Of a stretch of DNA of 51,499 nucleotides, positions 1 through 9,424 are shown piece after piece; within the stretch, counting starts at the first letter, position 1; each line of letters starts with the position of its first letter. This DNA is from Pseudonocardiaceae bacterium YIM PH 21723 (lineage in GTDB: Bacteria > Actinomycetota > Actinomycetes > Mycobacteriales > Pseudonocardiaceae). Where the stretch lies: contig QZFT01000055.1 in assembly GCA_003600225.1 (NCBI GenBank), positions 1 through 51,499 of the forward strand, written 5' to 3'. The translations under genes were made by a program, and so were the position numbers. The notes beneath the pieces are model-generated. The model saw nothing but the letters and a program-made list of their open reading frames with translations. It did not search any database and was not told the origin of the DNA.

Positions 1-61
1 TGGTTGTTCCTGGTTAAAGACAAAAATCGGGGCTGATTTTGTCTTTAACCAGGAACAACCA
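1..61. terminator. Long perfect hairpin at the window edge
   Basis: Bases 1-25 and 37-61 are exact reverse complements, leaving an 11-nt loop. No long U-tract follows on either side. It most likely ends transcription from a gene lying before the window, or acts as a bidirectional terminator. The function is inferred; the inverted repeat is directly visible. Confidence 0.7.
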
Positions 62-211
62 CTCAGTCCACAATGGACTCAAGGTTCACTCGCCGGCTCC
101 GGCCAGGTCACGGCGGCTTGATCGGCACCCACCGTGACCCAAACCCTGCCGACCCCACCAAATCCAGCCCCGCCTGCGCTCCTAGACCACCCTCCGTCAC
201 CCCGGTCCAGC

Positions 212-300
212 AGAACAACCAGACCGGCGTGCCCCCACCCAACGCGAAGGCAGGAAAGACCCCACCCCGCCACCCATCTCCCCTCCAAAGCGTCCTTCCC
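212..300. repeat. Dispersed intergenic repeat, copy A
   Basis: The block around GCGTGCCCCCACCCAACGCG, followed by CAGGAAAGAC and CTCCAAAGC, recurs at 24853-24950 in the same orientation and at 24486-24581 inverted. It is the only recognisable content of the 62-770 spacer. The open frames here are not convincing genes: they share the same short translated string with the other copies only because the DNA repeats. Confidence 0.7.
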
Positions 301-608
301 CCGACCACCAGACGCACCCCCGAGCGGCCCGTCACCGTGCGTACCTGGACCGGTGCACCCATCTGAGCCCTTGCTGTGACCGCCGGCACGCGTTACAAAG
401 TGAGGGCGGACTTTAGAACGGCCCGGGACGGTGCAGAGGAGAAGCCTCGTCCTCCCCGTATCGAACTCCGTACGCGAGCATTGGGCACCCACGCACAGCA
501 CGCCGCGGGAGGCATGTCGTCAAAGGGCTGCGTATCAGGACGCTGGACGCCGAGCCCCGAAAGCACGACACGAGTGCACGCTTGGTAACCCGATTGCTCG
601 CGTAGGCG

Positions 609-637
609 GACGGCGCTCACCCCAGGTGGGCGCCGTC
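609..637. terminator. GC-rich hairpin upstream of the lipoprotein operon
   Basis: GACGGCGCTCACC at 609-621 pairs with GGTGGGCGCCGTC at 625-637, a 13-bp stem with one G-T pair and a 3-nt loop. It could end upstream transcription and insulate the operon that follows. Confidence 0.45.
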
Positions 638-807
638 AGCGCTTTCTCCCCCCAGGCGTGGGCTTATGGTCAAATTTGAAACACTCTGCCTTGATCTTGT
701 TTCCTATACCCGCTTTCACCTGGGGTTATAGAAGTGTTATCTGCCTACCCCCCTCCTAGGCCTGTTTCAGATTGACCAGCAGTTGGGCTGCGGTTAGCGT
801 CCGCCGA

Positions 808-2139
808 GTGCAGCCCCTGCGCGCCACCCTCCGGCGCCTCCCCCCAGCTGGGCACCGCAGCCGCAGACCGGTTCCGATGGTCCTGTCGCTGGCGACCGTC
901 CTCACCCTGCTCGCCGGTTGTTCGCTGTTCGACAAGCCGCCTGCCCCGGCCGCCCAGGAAGACATCCGCGGTACCGAGATCGAGTATCTCTATGTATCCG
1001 ACGGAAACGATGCCGAGGTAACGCGTGACCTGGTGGCCAAGTACCAGGACCAGACCGGCGCCAAGATCAACCTGAAGCCGATCGACTTCAACGATGTCGG
1101 CAAGGAGCTGGACCGCCGGCGGGACGCGGGCGAGATGCCCGACCTGGCCCGGATTCCACGGCCTGGACTGGTTCGCGGCGACCTGGCCGACCTGCGGCCG
1201 TACCTGAAGGACGCGAAGCTGGTCAACGCGTTCGTGCCCGGCGCCATCAAGGGCGGCACCGGGCCACAGGGCGAGGTGTTCGGCCTGCCCAGCGACATCA
1301 CGGTGAGTGGGCCGCTGGTGAACCTGGACCTCTTCGCGCAGGCCGGCGAGACCGCCCCCTCGACCAAGCAGGGGTTGCCCTGGCCGGAACTGGTCGCGCT
1401 GGCACAGAAGGTGCAGAAGGCGACCGGAGTCAAGTACGCCATCGCCATGGACCACACCCCGCACCGGCTGGTCGGCATGCTCAGCCAGTGGGGCGTCGAT
1501 CTGTTCACCCCGGACGGCAAGGCCGCGCTGGACGTGGACAAGGCGGCCAAGGCGCTGGACTATTTCATCCAGATCAACAAGAACGACACCTCCACGCTCT
1601 GGCTGACCTCCAAGGACGGCCACCGGGACGCGGCGGAGACCTTCAAGAACCAGGAGGCCGTGTTCTACCTGAGCGGCAACTGGAAGGTCGGCGACTACGC
1701 CCAGCAGGCGAAGTTCAACTGGGAGTCGATCCCGAACCCCTGCCAGGTGCGCTGCGGTGGCTATCCGGGCGGCAAGTTCACCGTGGTCTTCAAGGAGGGC
1801 AAGCAGCCGGCGGTGGCCGCCGCGTTCGCCGAATGGCTGGCCAGCAGGGAGAACCAGGCCCAGTTCGTCGGCCGCTCGCTGTTCATGCCCTCGCGCAAGG
1901 ACCTGGCCACCTCGGGCCTCACCTACCCGCAGCGGCAGGACGATATGAACGTCTACCTGGGCGAACTGAACCGGGTACCGGCCGAGGCCTTCGCCAGCAC
2001 CGGCCATCCGTTGTTCGACCGGGCGGCCAGCGCGGTGATGGACAGCGCTATGAAAGCACTGAAAGGCCAATTGACCTCCAGGCAGGCAGCAGAGGAGAGT
2101 CGGAAGGCGATCGAGGACATCACCAAACAGACGAGGTGA
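808..2139 (+). CDS. Extracellular solute-binding lipoprotein (sugar ABC family 1-like)
   Basis: This is a predicted lipid-anchored substrate-binding protein of the carbohydrate ABC-importer type. The start is uncertain. I chose the GTG at 808 because it gives an arginine-rich n-region, then VLSLATVLTLLAG and a lipobox cysteine; TTG at 772 and ATG at 877 are alternatives, and none has a clear ribosome-binding site. The mature part has the family layout, with YLYVSDGNDAEVTRDLVAKY early and a FYLSGNWKVGDY segment in the second lobe. No permease or ATPase genes are adjacent, so it may serve a remote transporter. It lies 3 bases before the N-acetylhexosaminidase gene, and the pair suggests binding of an amino sugar or muropeptide, which is an inference. 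Confidence 0.85.
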   Translation: MQPLRATLRRLPPAGHRSRRPVPMVLSLATVLTLLAGCSLFDKPPAPAAQEDIRGTEIEYLYVSDGNDAEVTRDLVAKYQDQTGAKINLKPIDFNDVGKELDRRRDAGEMPDLARIPRPGLVRGDLADLRPYLKDAKLVNAFVPGAIKGGTGPQGEVFGLPSDITVSGPLVNLDLFAQAGETAPSTKQGLPWPELVALAQKVQKATGVKYAIAMDHTPHRLVGMLSQWGVDLFTPDGKAALDVDKAAKALDYFIQINKNDTSTLWLTSKDGHRDAAETFKNQEAVFYLSGNWKVGDYAQQAKFNWESIPNPCQVRCGGYPGGKFTVVFKEGKQPAVAAAFAEWLASRENQAQFVGRSLFMPSRKDLATSGLTYPQRQDDMNVYLGELNRVPAEAFASTGHPLFDRAASAVMDSAMKALKGQLTSRQAAEESRKAIEDITKQTR

Positions 2140-2142
2140 GCC

Positions 2143-3816
2143 ATGAGTGCCTGGGGCCGTGCGACAACACTCGTACTCGCGGCGGGCCTGGCACTCAGCG
2201 GCTGCGGCGTCATCGGCACGGCTCGGGCGGATCGCATGAACAGCTGGGTGACCGCCACGGCGGCGAAGATGTCCCTGCCGGAGAAGGTCGGCCAGCTGTT
2301 CGTCACCCGGGTCTTCGGCCCCGGGGCGGACACCGCCGACCCGCGGAACCGGGAGATGGCCGGCGTGGACACCCCGGCCGAGGTCGTGCGCCGCTATCAC
2401 GTCGGCGGTGTCTGCATCTTCGCCAACACCGGCAACGTGCAGAATCCGCCGCAACTCGCCCGGCTGACGAACGGCCTGCAACAGGCGGTCGGCGCGGGAC
2501 CGGGCCTGCTGGTCTCGGCTGATCAGGAGCAGGGCCTGGTGGTCCGGATCGGTCCGCCCGCCACCCAGTTCCCCGGCAACATGGCCCTCGCAGCGGCCGT
2601 GCTCGGCGCGGACGACGACGACACGGCCGTGCGTGATTCGGCGACGATCACCGCCCAGGAGATGAAGGCCCTCGGGGTCAACCAGAACTACGCCCCCGAC
2701 GCCGACGTGAACGTGAACCCGGCGAATCCGGTGATCGGGGTCCGGTCCTTCTCCAGTGATCCCGAGCTCACCGCGCGGCTGACCGCGACCGCCGTCGAGG
2801 GCCTGCAAGACGCGTCGGTGAGCGCGACCGCGAAACACTTCCCCGGGCACGGCGACACCACGGTGGACAGCCACACCGGACTCCCGGTGATCAACCACTC
2901 TCCCGAGGAGTGGGAGCGACTGGACGCCCCGCCGTTCCGCGCGGCCATCGACGCCGAGGTGGACACGATCATGTCGGCGCACATCGTGATGCCGAAGCTG
3001 GACACCTCCGGGGAACCGGCCACGCTGGCGCCGAAGCTGCTCACCGGCCTGCTGCGGGACGAACTCGGCTATCGGGGTGTGATCATCACCGACTCGCTGG
3101 GGATGGAGGGCGTGCGGGCCAAACACCCGGACGACCAGATCCCGGTGCTGGCGTTGCAGGCGGGCGCGGACATGCTGCTCACCCCGCCCAAGCTGGACGT
3201 CGCGATCAACGGGGTCCTGGACGCGGTGCGGCGCGGCGTGCTGACCGAGAAGCGCATCGACCAGAGCCTGCGCCGGGTGCTGGAACTCAAGTGGCGGCGC
3301 GGAATGCTGACGCCGCAGCAGGTGGACCTGGCGAAGATTCCGCAGGTGGTGGGCACCAGGGAACACCTGGCCACGGCGAAGCGGATCAGTACCGACGCGA
3401 TCACCGTGCTGGGCGGGCAACTGCCCTGGCGCAGCGGCAAGTCCACGTTGATCGTCGCGGCCAAGCAGGAGCAGCTCGACGCGGCCGCCGAGGTGGTGCG
3501 GACCTACGGGCCCACGGAGACGATGGTGGCGGGCACCGATCTGGACGCGGTGCTGGCGAAGGCGAAGCAGTTCGACCGGACCATCCTGCTCGCCGGGCGC
3601 GCGCACGAGGAACTGGCGAAAAAGCTGGCCACGCTGGACAAACCGGTAGCCGGGGTGGCCGTGGCCGAGCCCTATGTGGCCAAGGTGAAGCTGCCGGTCT
3701 GGCTGGCGAGCTACTCGACCAATCCGGACAGCGTGCGGGCGGCGATGAACGTGTTGTTCGGTGCCGCGCCCGGCAAGGGGCGGTTACCGGTGGAGATCCC
3801 CGGGTCAGGACGGTGA
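2143..3816 (+). CDS. nagZ: GH3 beta-N-acetylhexosaminidase lipoprotein (NagZ/LpqI-like)
   Basis: Glycoside hydrolase family 3 enzyme expected to remove N-acetylglucosamine from peptidoglycan fragments or other GlcNAc glycosides outside the membrane. The protein has 557 residues. It has a signal peptide ending in a LALSGC lipobox (Cys21), so it is probably lipid-anchored like mycobacterial LpqI. The NagZ signature KHFPGHGDTTVDSH starts at Lys231 and carries the His/Asp general acid-base dyad; the nucleophile is Asp317 in ITDSLGMEG. A C-terminal extension of about 150 residues goes beyond the catalytic barrel. The start has GAGGTGAG just upstream and lies 3 bases after the binding-protein stop, so the genes are probably co-translated. 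The last 12 bases overlap the convergent next gene. Confidence 0.92.
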   Translation: MSAWGRATTLVLAAGLALSGCGVIGTARADRMNSWVTATAAKMSLPEKVGQLFVTRVFGPGADTADPRNREMAGVDTPAEVVRRYHVGGVCIFANTGNVQNPPQLARLTNGLQQAVGAGPGLLVSADQEQGLVVRIGPPATQFPGNMALAAAVLGADDDDTAVRDSATITAQEMKALGVNQNYAPDADVNVNPANPVIGVRSFSSDPELTARLTATAVEGLQDASVSATAKHFPGHGDTTVDSHTGLPVINHSPEEWERLDAPPFRAAIDAEVDTIMSAHIVMPKLDTSGEPATLAPKLLTGLLRDELGYRGVIITDSLGMEGVRAKHPDDQIPVLALQAGADMLLTPPKLDVAINGVLDAVRRGVLTEKRIDQSLRRVLELKWRRGMLTPQQVDLAKIPQVVGTREHLATAKRISTDAITVLGGQLPWRSGKSTLIVAAKQEQLDAAAEVVRTYGPTETMVAGTDLDAVLAKAKQFDRTILLAGRAHEELAKKLATLDKPVAGVAVAEPYVAKVKLPVWLASYSTNPDSVRAAMNVLFGAAPGKGRLPVEIPGSGR

Positions 3817-4557
3817 GGCGGCGTCCGCGATGCTGGTGGCCTCCTTGGCACCGGCTTCGAGGGCCTTGCAGCAGTAACTGATCCAGCCGGCGACGCCGTC
3901 GGCGGTACCGGTGGCGAAGGCGTCGGCGGCGCTGGCGTACTCGTGCGGCCTGCGCAGGTAGGACACCTCCGGAACGCCGAGACCACGTGGGTCCAGGCCG
4001 GTGCCGATGGCCACCAGTCGGCCGGCGGCGCGGGCGATCACGCCGTCGGCGGTGCCGAACGGGCGCAGGGTGAGCAGTTCGCCGTGCACCACGGCGTACA
4101 GCACCGGACCCGGCACCTTGGTCGTGGTGACCACCTTGGCCAGCAGGTCCAGCCGGGCCGTGCCGTCCTCGTTCAGCTGCGGACGGCCGAGGGCGTCGGC
4201 CTCCCGCTCGTGGACCAGGTCGGCGGCGGCGAGCACGTGCAGCCGGGCGAGGGCCTGCAGCGGGGCGCGTTCCCAGGTGGTGAGCAGCAGGCCCAGCGAT
4301 TCGGCCACCCGCAGCGCACCGGCCAGCCGCGGGTCGTCGACCTGGCCGTCCTCGGGGAGTTCCGGGGAGGCACCGTCGATCGCCGCCGAGGCGCGGGCGG
4401 CGCGGACGGAGGCCTCGGCCGAGGTGGCGGGCCAGCCACGCCGGTTGGTCGGGTGCCGATGCACCTCGGCCAGGGCGTCCCGCGCGGATTCGACCGCGTC
4501 GGAAACCCCGGGCAGATCAACCAGTTGCCGCAGCGGATCACCAGCCAAGAGACTCAC
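3805..4557 (-). CDS. Conserved actinobacterial protein, Rv3662c-like
   Basis: A 250-residue protein of unknown biochemistry, often annotated vaguely as an oxidoreductase. It is mostly helical and rich in Ala, Arg and Leu, with no signal peptide or membrane span. The GTG start (SLLAGDPLRQLVDLPGVSDA) is chosen because the frame upstream of it is read through DNA belonging to the divergent acetyltransferase. Position between a NagZ-type gene and acs matches the Rv3662c position as I recall it. The middle contains a WERAPLQALARLHVLAAADL helix. I see no NAD- or flavin-binding motif that would justify an oxidoreductase call. Confidence 0.75.
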   Translation of the reverse strand: MSLLAGDPLRQLVDLPGVSDAVESARDALAEVHRHPTNRRGWPATSAEASVRAARASAAIDGASPELPEDGQVDDPRLAGALRVAESLGLLLTTWERAPLQALARLHVLAAADLVHEREADALGRPQLNEDGTARLDLLAKVVTTTKVPGPVLYAVVHGELLTLRPFGTADGVIARAAGRLVAIGTGLDPRGLGVPEVSYLRRPHEYASAADAFATGTADGVAGWISYCCKALEAGAKEATSIADAASPS

Positions 4558-4635
4558 ACGGCGACTGTACTGGCCTGATGAAACGGGCGGTAAATGGCCG
4601 TGTACGGCCGCCGGGAACGATCTACGGTGAAGGCC

Positions 4636-5229
4636 ATGACTGATGACTGGGGCACCGCGCCGATCCTGGAAGGCAAGCACGTCCGGCTGGAGCCGCTGGC
4701 CGTGGAACATGCGGACGGGCTGTTCGAGGCGGGCCAGGATCCGGACATCTGGACCTGGCTGAGCGCCAAGGCCCGGCCGGCCGACGTACCGGGCGCGCAG
4801 GCGTGGATCGAGAAGCACCGCGTGGCGCACGGGATCATGGCGTTCGCCCAGATAGACGTGGCATCCGGCCAGGTCTGCGGCACGACCTCCTACCATGACA
4901 TCGACGCCGAGAACCGGGTCCTGGGCATCGGCCACACCTGGCTCGGCAAGCAGTGGCGCCGCACGGCCTGCAACACCGAGTCGAAGCTGCTGCTACTGAC
5001 CCACGCCTTCGACGTGCTGGGCGCGAATCGGGTGTTCTGGCAGACCGACGACAAGAATCTCCGCTCCCAGCAGGCCATTGAGCGGCTCGGCGCGAAGCCG
5101 GACGGGGTGTTGCGCAATCACCGCATCAGGTCGGACGGCAGCCTGCGGCACTCGTTCATCTACTCGATGATCCCGGCCGAATGGCCTGCGGCACGCGAGC
5201 GTCTGACGCAACGGCTACTCCATTCGTGA
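4636..5229 (+). CDS. GNAT acetyltransferase, RimJ/RimL type
   Basis: Predicted acetyl-CoA-dependent N-acetyltransferase of 197 residues. The RimJ/RimL pattern is visible: [20 protein letters not shown] at the N-terminus, then [20 protein letters not shown] in the acetyl-CoA loop region and [20 protein letters not shown] near the C-terminus. The ATG at 4636 is preferred over the upstream in-frame ATG at 4594 because GGTGAAGG lies just before it and the family domain begins there. The acceptor cannot be told from sequence; such proteins modify protein N-termini, small amines or antibiotics. It is divergent from the Rv3662c-like gene and precedes acs with a 101-base gap. Confidence 0.87.
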   Translation: MTDDWGTAPILEGKHVRLEPLAVEHADGLFEAGQDPDIWTWLSAKARPADVPGAQAWIEKHRVAHGIMAFAQIDVASGQVCGTTSYHDIDAENRVLGIGHTWLGKQWRRTACNTESKLLLLTHAFDVLGANRVFWQTDDKNLRSQQAIERLGAKPDGVLRNHRIRSDGSLRHSFIYSMIPAEWPAARERLTQRLLHS

Positions 5230-5264
5230 TTGGTCTAAACCACATCTGCGCCCCGCGCTGTCGA

Positions 5265-5280
5265 TGTGGGCCCGATCGCA
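5265..5280. promoter_or_regulatory. Possible CRP/GlxR-type site upstream of acs
   Basis: TGTGGGCCCGATCGCA matches eight of the ten defined positions of the TGTGA-N6-TCACA consensus and lies 50 bases before the acs start. CRP-type regulators control acetate genes in corynebacteria, and a crp gene is in this window. A single motif match of this quality can arise by chance. Confidence 0.35.
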
Positions 5281-5330
5281 CTAACTTGGAGACGAACGTC
5301 CCGAACTCTTCTGTGATGGAGGTGCGCCGA

Positions 5331-7310
5331 ATGACCCAGGACGAGGGTCGTAACGCCACGCTGGACAACCTGCTCACCGAGTCCAGGGCGTTTCCGCCCA
5401 GTGACGAGTTCGCCGCGGCGGCCAATGCCAAGGCGGACATGTACGACATAGCCGACGCCGACCGTGAGGCGTTCTGGGCCGAGCAGGCCTCCCGGTTGTC
5501 CTGGGACACCGAGTGGTCCCAGGTGTTGGACTGGTCGAACGCACCCTTCGCCAAGTGGTTCGTCGGCGGCAAGCTGAACGTGGCCTACAACTGCGTCGAC
5601 CGGCACGTCGAGGACGGCCACGGCGACCAGGTGGCCATCCACTGGGAGGGCGAGCCCGGCGACACTCGGACGATCACCTACGCCGACCTGCAGCGCGAGG
5701 TCAGCAAGGCCGCGAACGCGTTGATCGAGCTCGGCCTGCGGACCGGCGACCGCGTGGCCATCTACCTGCCGATGATCCCCGAGGCGATCTTCTCCATGCT
5801 GGCCTGTGCCCGGCTGGGCCTGCCGCACAGCGTGGTCTTCGCCGGCTTCTCGGCCGAGGCGCTGCGCTCGCGCATCCAGGACGCCGAGGCCAAGCTGGTG
5901 ATCACTACCGACGGGCAGTGGCGCCGGGGGAAGCCCGCTCCGCTGAAGCCCGCCGTGGACGAGGCCGTCGCGCCCAACCCCAGCGTGGAACACGTGCTGG
6001 TGGTGCGCCGCACCGAGTCCGAGGTGGACTGGACCGAGGGCCGCGACCTGTGGTGGCACGACCTGGTCGACCGGCAGTCCGACCAGCACACGCCGGAGGC
6101 CTTCGACTCCGAGCACCCGCTGTACATCCTGTACACGTCGGGCACCACCGGTAAGCCGAAGGGCATTCTGCACACCTCGGGTGGATACCTCACCCAGGCC
6201 GCGTACACGCATCACAACGTCTTCGACCACAAGGCGGGCGACGACGTCTACTGGTGCACCGCGGACATCGGCTGGGTGACCGGGCACTCCTACATCGTGT
6301 ACGGCCCGCTCGCCAACCGCGCGACACAGGTGGTCTACGAGGGCACGCCGAACACCCCGCACGAGGGCCGGCACTGGGAGATCGTGCAGAAGTACAAGGT
6401 CTCCATCTACTACACCGCGCCCACGCTGATCCGCACGTTCATGAAGTGGGGAGCGGACATCCCGGCCCGGCACGACCTGTCCTCGCTGCGGGTACTGGGC
6501 AGCGTCGGCGAGCCGATCAACCCCGAGGCCTGGATGTGGTACCGCGAGCACGTCGGCGCGAACCGCTGCCCGATCGTGGACACCTGGTGGCAGACCGAGA
6601 CCGGCGCGATCATGATCTCTCCGCTGCCCGGTGTCACCGCGACCAAGCCCGGCTCGGCCATGGGCGCACTGCCCGGCGTCGCGGCGAAGGTGGTCGACGA
6701 GAACGGTGCCGAGGTCGGCAAGGGTGGCGGCGGCTACCTGGTGCTGGACAAGCCGTGGCCGTCGATGCTGCGTGGCATCTGGGGCGACGAGGAGCGGTTC
6801 CGCGAGACCTACTGGTCCCGGTTCACCGAGCAGGGCTTCTACTTCGCGGGCGACGGCGCCAAGTACGACGATGACGGCGCGATCTGGCTGCTCGGCCGGG
6901 TGGACGACGTGATGAACGTGTCCGGGCACCGCATCTCCACCACCGAGGTGGAGTCCGCGCTGGTCTCGCACAACCGGGTCGCCGAGGCGGCCGTGGTCGG
7001 CGCGAGCGATCCGACCACCGGCCAGGGCATCGTGGCCTTCGTGATCCTGCGTGGTGTGCAGGAGAACGAGGACGCCGCCGCGCTGGTCCAGGAACTGCGG
7101 AACCACGTGGCCAAGGAGATCGGCCCGATCGCCAAGCCGCGGCAGATCATGGTCGTCCCGGAGCTGCCGAAGACCCGCTCCGGCAAGATCATGCGCCGGC
7201 TGCTGCGGGACGTGGCGGAGAACCGGCAGGTCGGTGACGTGACCACCCTCGCCGACTCGTCGGTGATGGACCTGATCTCCACGGGTCTGTCCAAGGGTTC
7301 CGAGGACTAG
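5331..7310 (+). CDS. acs: Acetyl-CoA synthetase
   Basis: AMP-forming acetate:CoA ligase (acetate + ATP + CoA to acetyl-CoA), 659 residues, the normal length. Core motifs are intact: [19 protein letters not shown] (phosphate-binding loop), [54 protein letters not shown] and [15 protein letters not shown]. The conserved C-terminal lysine that is reversibly acetylated in this family is present as Lys619 in [13 protein letters not shown]. The ATG at 5331 follows a good GGAGGTG and removes 50 non-homologous residues from the longer frame. A CRP-like motif lies upstream and a strong hairpin follows. GNAT genes flank it on both sides; one could be its acetylase, but that is speculative. Confidence 0.97.
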   Translation: MTQDEGRNATLDNLLTESRAFPPSDEFAAAANAKADMYDIADADREAFWAEQASRLSWDTEWSQVLDWSNAPFAKWFVGGKLNVAYNCVDRHVEDGHGDQVAIHWEGEPGDTRTITYADLQREVSKAANALIELGLRTGDRVAIYLPMIPEAIFSMLACARLGLPHSVVFAGFSAEALRSRIQDAEAKLVITTDGQWRRGKPAPLKPAVDEAVAPNPSVEHVLVVRRTESEVDWTEGRDLWWHDLVDRQSDQHTPEAFDSEHPLYILYTSGTTGKPKGILHTSGGYLTQAAYTHHNVFDHKAGDDVYWCTADIGWVTGHSYIVYGPLANRATQVVYEGTPNTPHEGRHWEIVQKYKVSIYYTAPTLIRTFMKWGADIPARHDLSSLRVLGSVGEPINPEAWMWYREHVGANRCPIVDTWWQTETGAIMISPLPGVTATKPGSAMGALPGVAAKVVDENGAEVGKGGGGYLVLDKPWPSMLRGIWGDEERFRETYWSRFTEQGFYFAGDGAKYDDDGAIWLLGRVDDVMNVSGHRISTTEVESALVSHNRVAEAAVVGASDPTTGQGIVAFVILRGVQENEDAAALVQELRNHVAKEIGPIAKPRQIMVVPELPKTRSGKIMRRLLRDVAENRQVGDVTTLADSSVMDLISTGLSKGSED

Positions 7311-7319
7311 GAGCAAGGC

Positions 7320-7349
7320 GGGGCGGCCTTCGCACGCGAAGGCCGCCCC
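7320..7349. terminator. Bidirectional terminator after acs
   Basis: GGGGCGGCCTTCGC at 7320-7333 pairs perfectly with GCGAAGGCCGCCCC at 7336-7349. It sits between the convergent acs and GNAT genes, so it probably serves both. Confidence 0.8.
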
Positions 7350-7357
7350 GGCTCTCA

Positions 7358-7804
7358 CTACTCGTACAACGAGCAGACGATCATGTCCGCTTCGAAGCCC
7401 CTACCGGTCCAGAACGCGCGTTCACGCTGGTCGGCGGCATCCACGTGGATCCGGATCACCTGCGCTCCGGCCGCACGCAGCTCGGCCACCGCGGCGTCGA
7501 GCAGGGCACGGCGGATCTCCGTGTCGCCGGGCTGCCGCAGCACGTGGAGCTCATCCACCCAGCCGACGACTCCGGGCAGCAACCCTCCGTGGACGCTGAG
7601 CAGCACGAAACCGATCGGCGCGCCGTCCCGCACGGCGACGAGACACCGCTCGTCCCAGTGCCATGCGGCGACCTCGAGCATGTGCGTGATGGCATGCCGA
7701 CCGGCATCGGTCAGCAGGCCACCATCCGGGGTCTCCCGGCACACGCGGTCCCAGAGCTCGGCGACCTGCGCACCTTCGCCCTGCTTGATTTTCCTGATCT
7801 CCAC
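7358..7804 (-). CDS. GNAT acetyltransferase
   Basis: A compact 148-residue GNAT-fold enzyme. The start GTG (reading EIRKIKQGEGAQVAELWDRV) has an AAGGAG five bases upstream, which decides against longer frames. The WVDELHVLRQPGDTEIRRALLDAAVAE region fits the beta4/acetyl-CoA-binding loop, although the usual RxxGxG/A is degraded to RQPGDTEIRR. The C-terminal part has ADQRERAFWTGRGFEADMIV, the common GNAT ending with Phe-Trp before GF. Substrate unknown. It converges on acs; regulation of Acs by lysine acetylation is known in actinobacteria, but nothing in this sequence links the two. Confidence 0.82.
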   Translation of the reverse strand: MEIRKIKQGEGAQVAELWDRVCRETPDGGLLTDAGRHAITHMLEVAAWHWDERCLVAVRDGAPIGFVLLSVHGGLLPGVVGWVDELHVLRQPGDTEIRRALLDAAVAELRAAGAQVIRIHVDAADQRERAFWTGRGFEADMIVCSLYE

Positions 7805-7910
7805 CTGGGTCTCCTTGAGTGATCTCTGTCCATGACGGGGTAGAGATCGGAGCCGGTGGGGCACGGGCGCGGTTCTAGCGTCAACCTGGCATGTACCCAG
7901 GTTAACGCGA

Positions 7911-8117
7911 TCAGCGCCGCCGATGCCTGCGAATAAAGGTCCCCGCCATGGCGATGGCAACCAGCAGGACAAGGCTGACCACGGCGGTGCCGACGGGCAG
8001 CGTGCTGCCGTGGGCCAGCCAGGAGTAGTTGATCGTCACCAAGGCGATCACGGCGGCGACGAGGGCGATCGCGGGGCACAGCAGCAGGCACAGCCGCGCG
8101 GCGCGGTCCAGGGTCAT
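7911..8117 (-). CDS. Small two-helix membrane protein
   Basis: A 68-residue protein starting TLDRAARLCLLL after the ATG. Two hydrophobic spans are evident: LCLLLCPAIALVAAVIALVTI and VGTAVVSLVLLVAIAMAGTFI, with a short loop between them and an arginine-rich tail (RRHRRR) that should stay in the cytoplasm. A GAGGAAAGG lies seven bases before the ATG. I do not recognise a family. It may be a stand-alone gene between the acetyltransferase and the two-component system. Confidence 0.65.
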   Translation of the reverse strand: MTLDRAARLCLLLCPAIALVAAVIALVTINYSWLAHGSTLPVGTAVVSLVLLVAIAMAGTFIRRHRRR

Positions 8118-8220
8118 CGGCGACCTTTCCTCAGAGACGACAAGGCAATCGCCGACCAGACTTCCCGGCACACCACCCTGGAGTCTGCCCGCTGGTGATC
8201 ACGTGCGAGCCGCGAGAGCG

Positions 8221-9408
8221 TCACGTCCAGCTGACGATGACGACCGCGCCGCCCAGCGGTGAATCGGCCACCCGCACGGTGACCCCGTGGGCCACCGCGA
8301 TGTCCCGGACGATGGCCAGGCCGAGCCCAGTGCCACCGTCGTCACGGGTGCGGGCATCGTCGAGCCTGGTGAACGGCTCGAACACCCGCGCCCGATCGGC
8401 CGGCGGAATGCCAGGGCCGTCGTCGTGCACCTCCAGAACGCCGGGCCGGACCCGGACCAGCACCGTGGACCCGGCGTGCCTGCGCGCGTTCTGCACCAGG
8501 TTCCGGACCAGCCGGGACAGGTGCCGGGCGGAGCCATCGACCAGGACGTCGGGCCGGATGTCCAGCCGGACACCGCGGGCCTCCTCGATGGCCAGCTGAC
8601 CGAGGTCGACCTGCTCCCGGTGGATGCCACCGTCCCGCATCCTGGCCAGCAGCAACAGGTCGTCGGCGAGGGCCTGCAGCCGTTCGGTGTCGGCGAGCGC
8701 GGCGTGGGCGTCCCGGCTCCAGTCGCCCTGCCCGTGCGCGGCGAGTTCCAGCTGGGTGCGCAGGGCCGCGATCGGGCTGCGCAGCTCGTGGGAGGCGTCG
8801 GCGACGAACCGGCGGTTGCGCACCACGGCGTGTTCCAGCCGGTCCAGGGTGGCGTTCATCGTGGTCGCCAGCCTGGCTATCTCGTCGCCGGAACCGGGCA
8901 CCGGCACCCGCCTGCCGAGGTCATGACCGGCGATCTCCGCGACCTCGGCGCGAATCGCCTCCACCGGGCGCAGTGCCCGGCCGACGGCGATCCAGGTCGC
9001 CAGGCCGACGATGCCGAGCACCAGTGGGATGCCGGGGACGAGCAGCGTCCACAGGGTGTCGAGGGCCCGTTTGACCTGCTTGGTCTCCACCTGGGCGACG
9101 ACGACCCGGCCGTCGCTGACCGGCACGGTGACCGTGGGCTGCGGCGAGGTGGTGACCGGGCGCTGCGGCGGCGCCATGCTCGTGGTGACCGGGCTCGGCG
9201 CCGGGGTGGTGGGCGGCAGCACGGTGACCTGAGAGTCGGGCCTGCGACCCTGCTCGATGGCGATCTTGGCGTTCTCCGCCCGGGCGGCCGCCTCGTCCTG
9301 CGCGGCGTCCAGCAGGCTGGAGCGCAGGGCGAGGACCAGGGCGGTCAGGCACACGCCGAGCGCGACGGCGACCATCAGCACCGCGATCAGCGTGGTACGG
9401 GCCCGCAC
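8221..9408 (-). CDS. Sensor histidine kinase with a PVTTS-motif extracellular loop
   Basis: Transmembrane kinase of 395 residues forming a two-component system with the upstream regulator. In order: one N-terminal membrane span (TTLIAVLMVAVALGVCLTALVL), an extracellular loop of roughly 100 residues, a second span (LLVPGIPLVLGIVGLATWIAV), HAMP, the H-box FVADASHELRSPIAALRTQL, the N-box LVRNLVQNARRHAGS, and ATP-lid motifs DDGPGIPPADRARVFEPF and GGTGLGLAIVRDI. The loop is Pro/Thr rich and contains PSPVTTSMAPPQRPVTTSPQ, the same PVTTS motif that makes up the secreted protein encoded just across the operon promoter. The GTG start lies 16 bases after the regulator stop. Confidence 0.93.
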   Translation of the reverse strand: MRARTTLIAVLMVAVALGVCLTALVLALRSSLLDAAQDEAAARAENAKIAIEQGRRPDSQVTVLPPTTPAPSPVTTSMAPPQRPVTTSPQPTVTVPVSDGRVVVAQVETKQVKRALDTLWTLLVPGIPLVLGIVGLATWIAVGRALRPVEAIRAEVAEIAGHDLGRRVPVPGSGDEIARLATTMNATLDRLEHAVVRNRRFVADASHELRSPIAALRTQLELAAHGQGDWSRDAHAALADTERLQALADDLLLLARMRDGGIHREQVDLGQLAIEEARGVRLDIRPDVLVDGSARHLSRLVRNLVQNARRHAGSTVLVRVRPGVLEVHDDGPGIPPADRARVFEPFTRLDDARTRDDGGTGLGLAIVRDIAVAHGVTVRVADSPLGGAVVIVSWT

Positions 9409-9424
9409 CGAGCGGGGCGGGAAC

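Larger units (their letters stand above)
62..770. other. Gene-poor spacer
   Basis: I see no credible gene between the edge hairpin and the solute-binding protein. The stretch holds repeat copy A and the hairpin at 609-637. Overlapping frames on both strands have no ribosome-binding site or family resemblance. The AT-richer part at about 671-735 is a plausible promoter region for the following operon, but I cannot place -35 and -10 boxes with acceptable spacing. Confidence 0.5.

Noticed and set aside
745-3606. 953-codon open frame on the minus strand
   Set aside because: It is the antisense shadow of the solute-binding protein and NagZ genes, caused by high GC at third positions; composition is Arg/His/Gly/Val rich with no family motifs.
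5235-7358. 707-codon minus-strand frame over acs
   Set aside because: Antisense shadow of acs, whose motifs and length are clear-cut.
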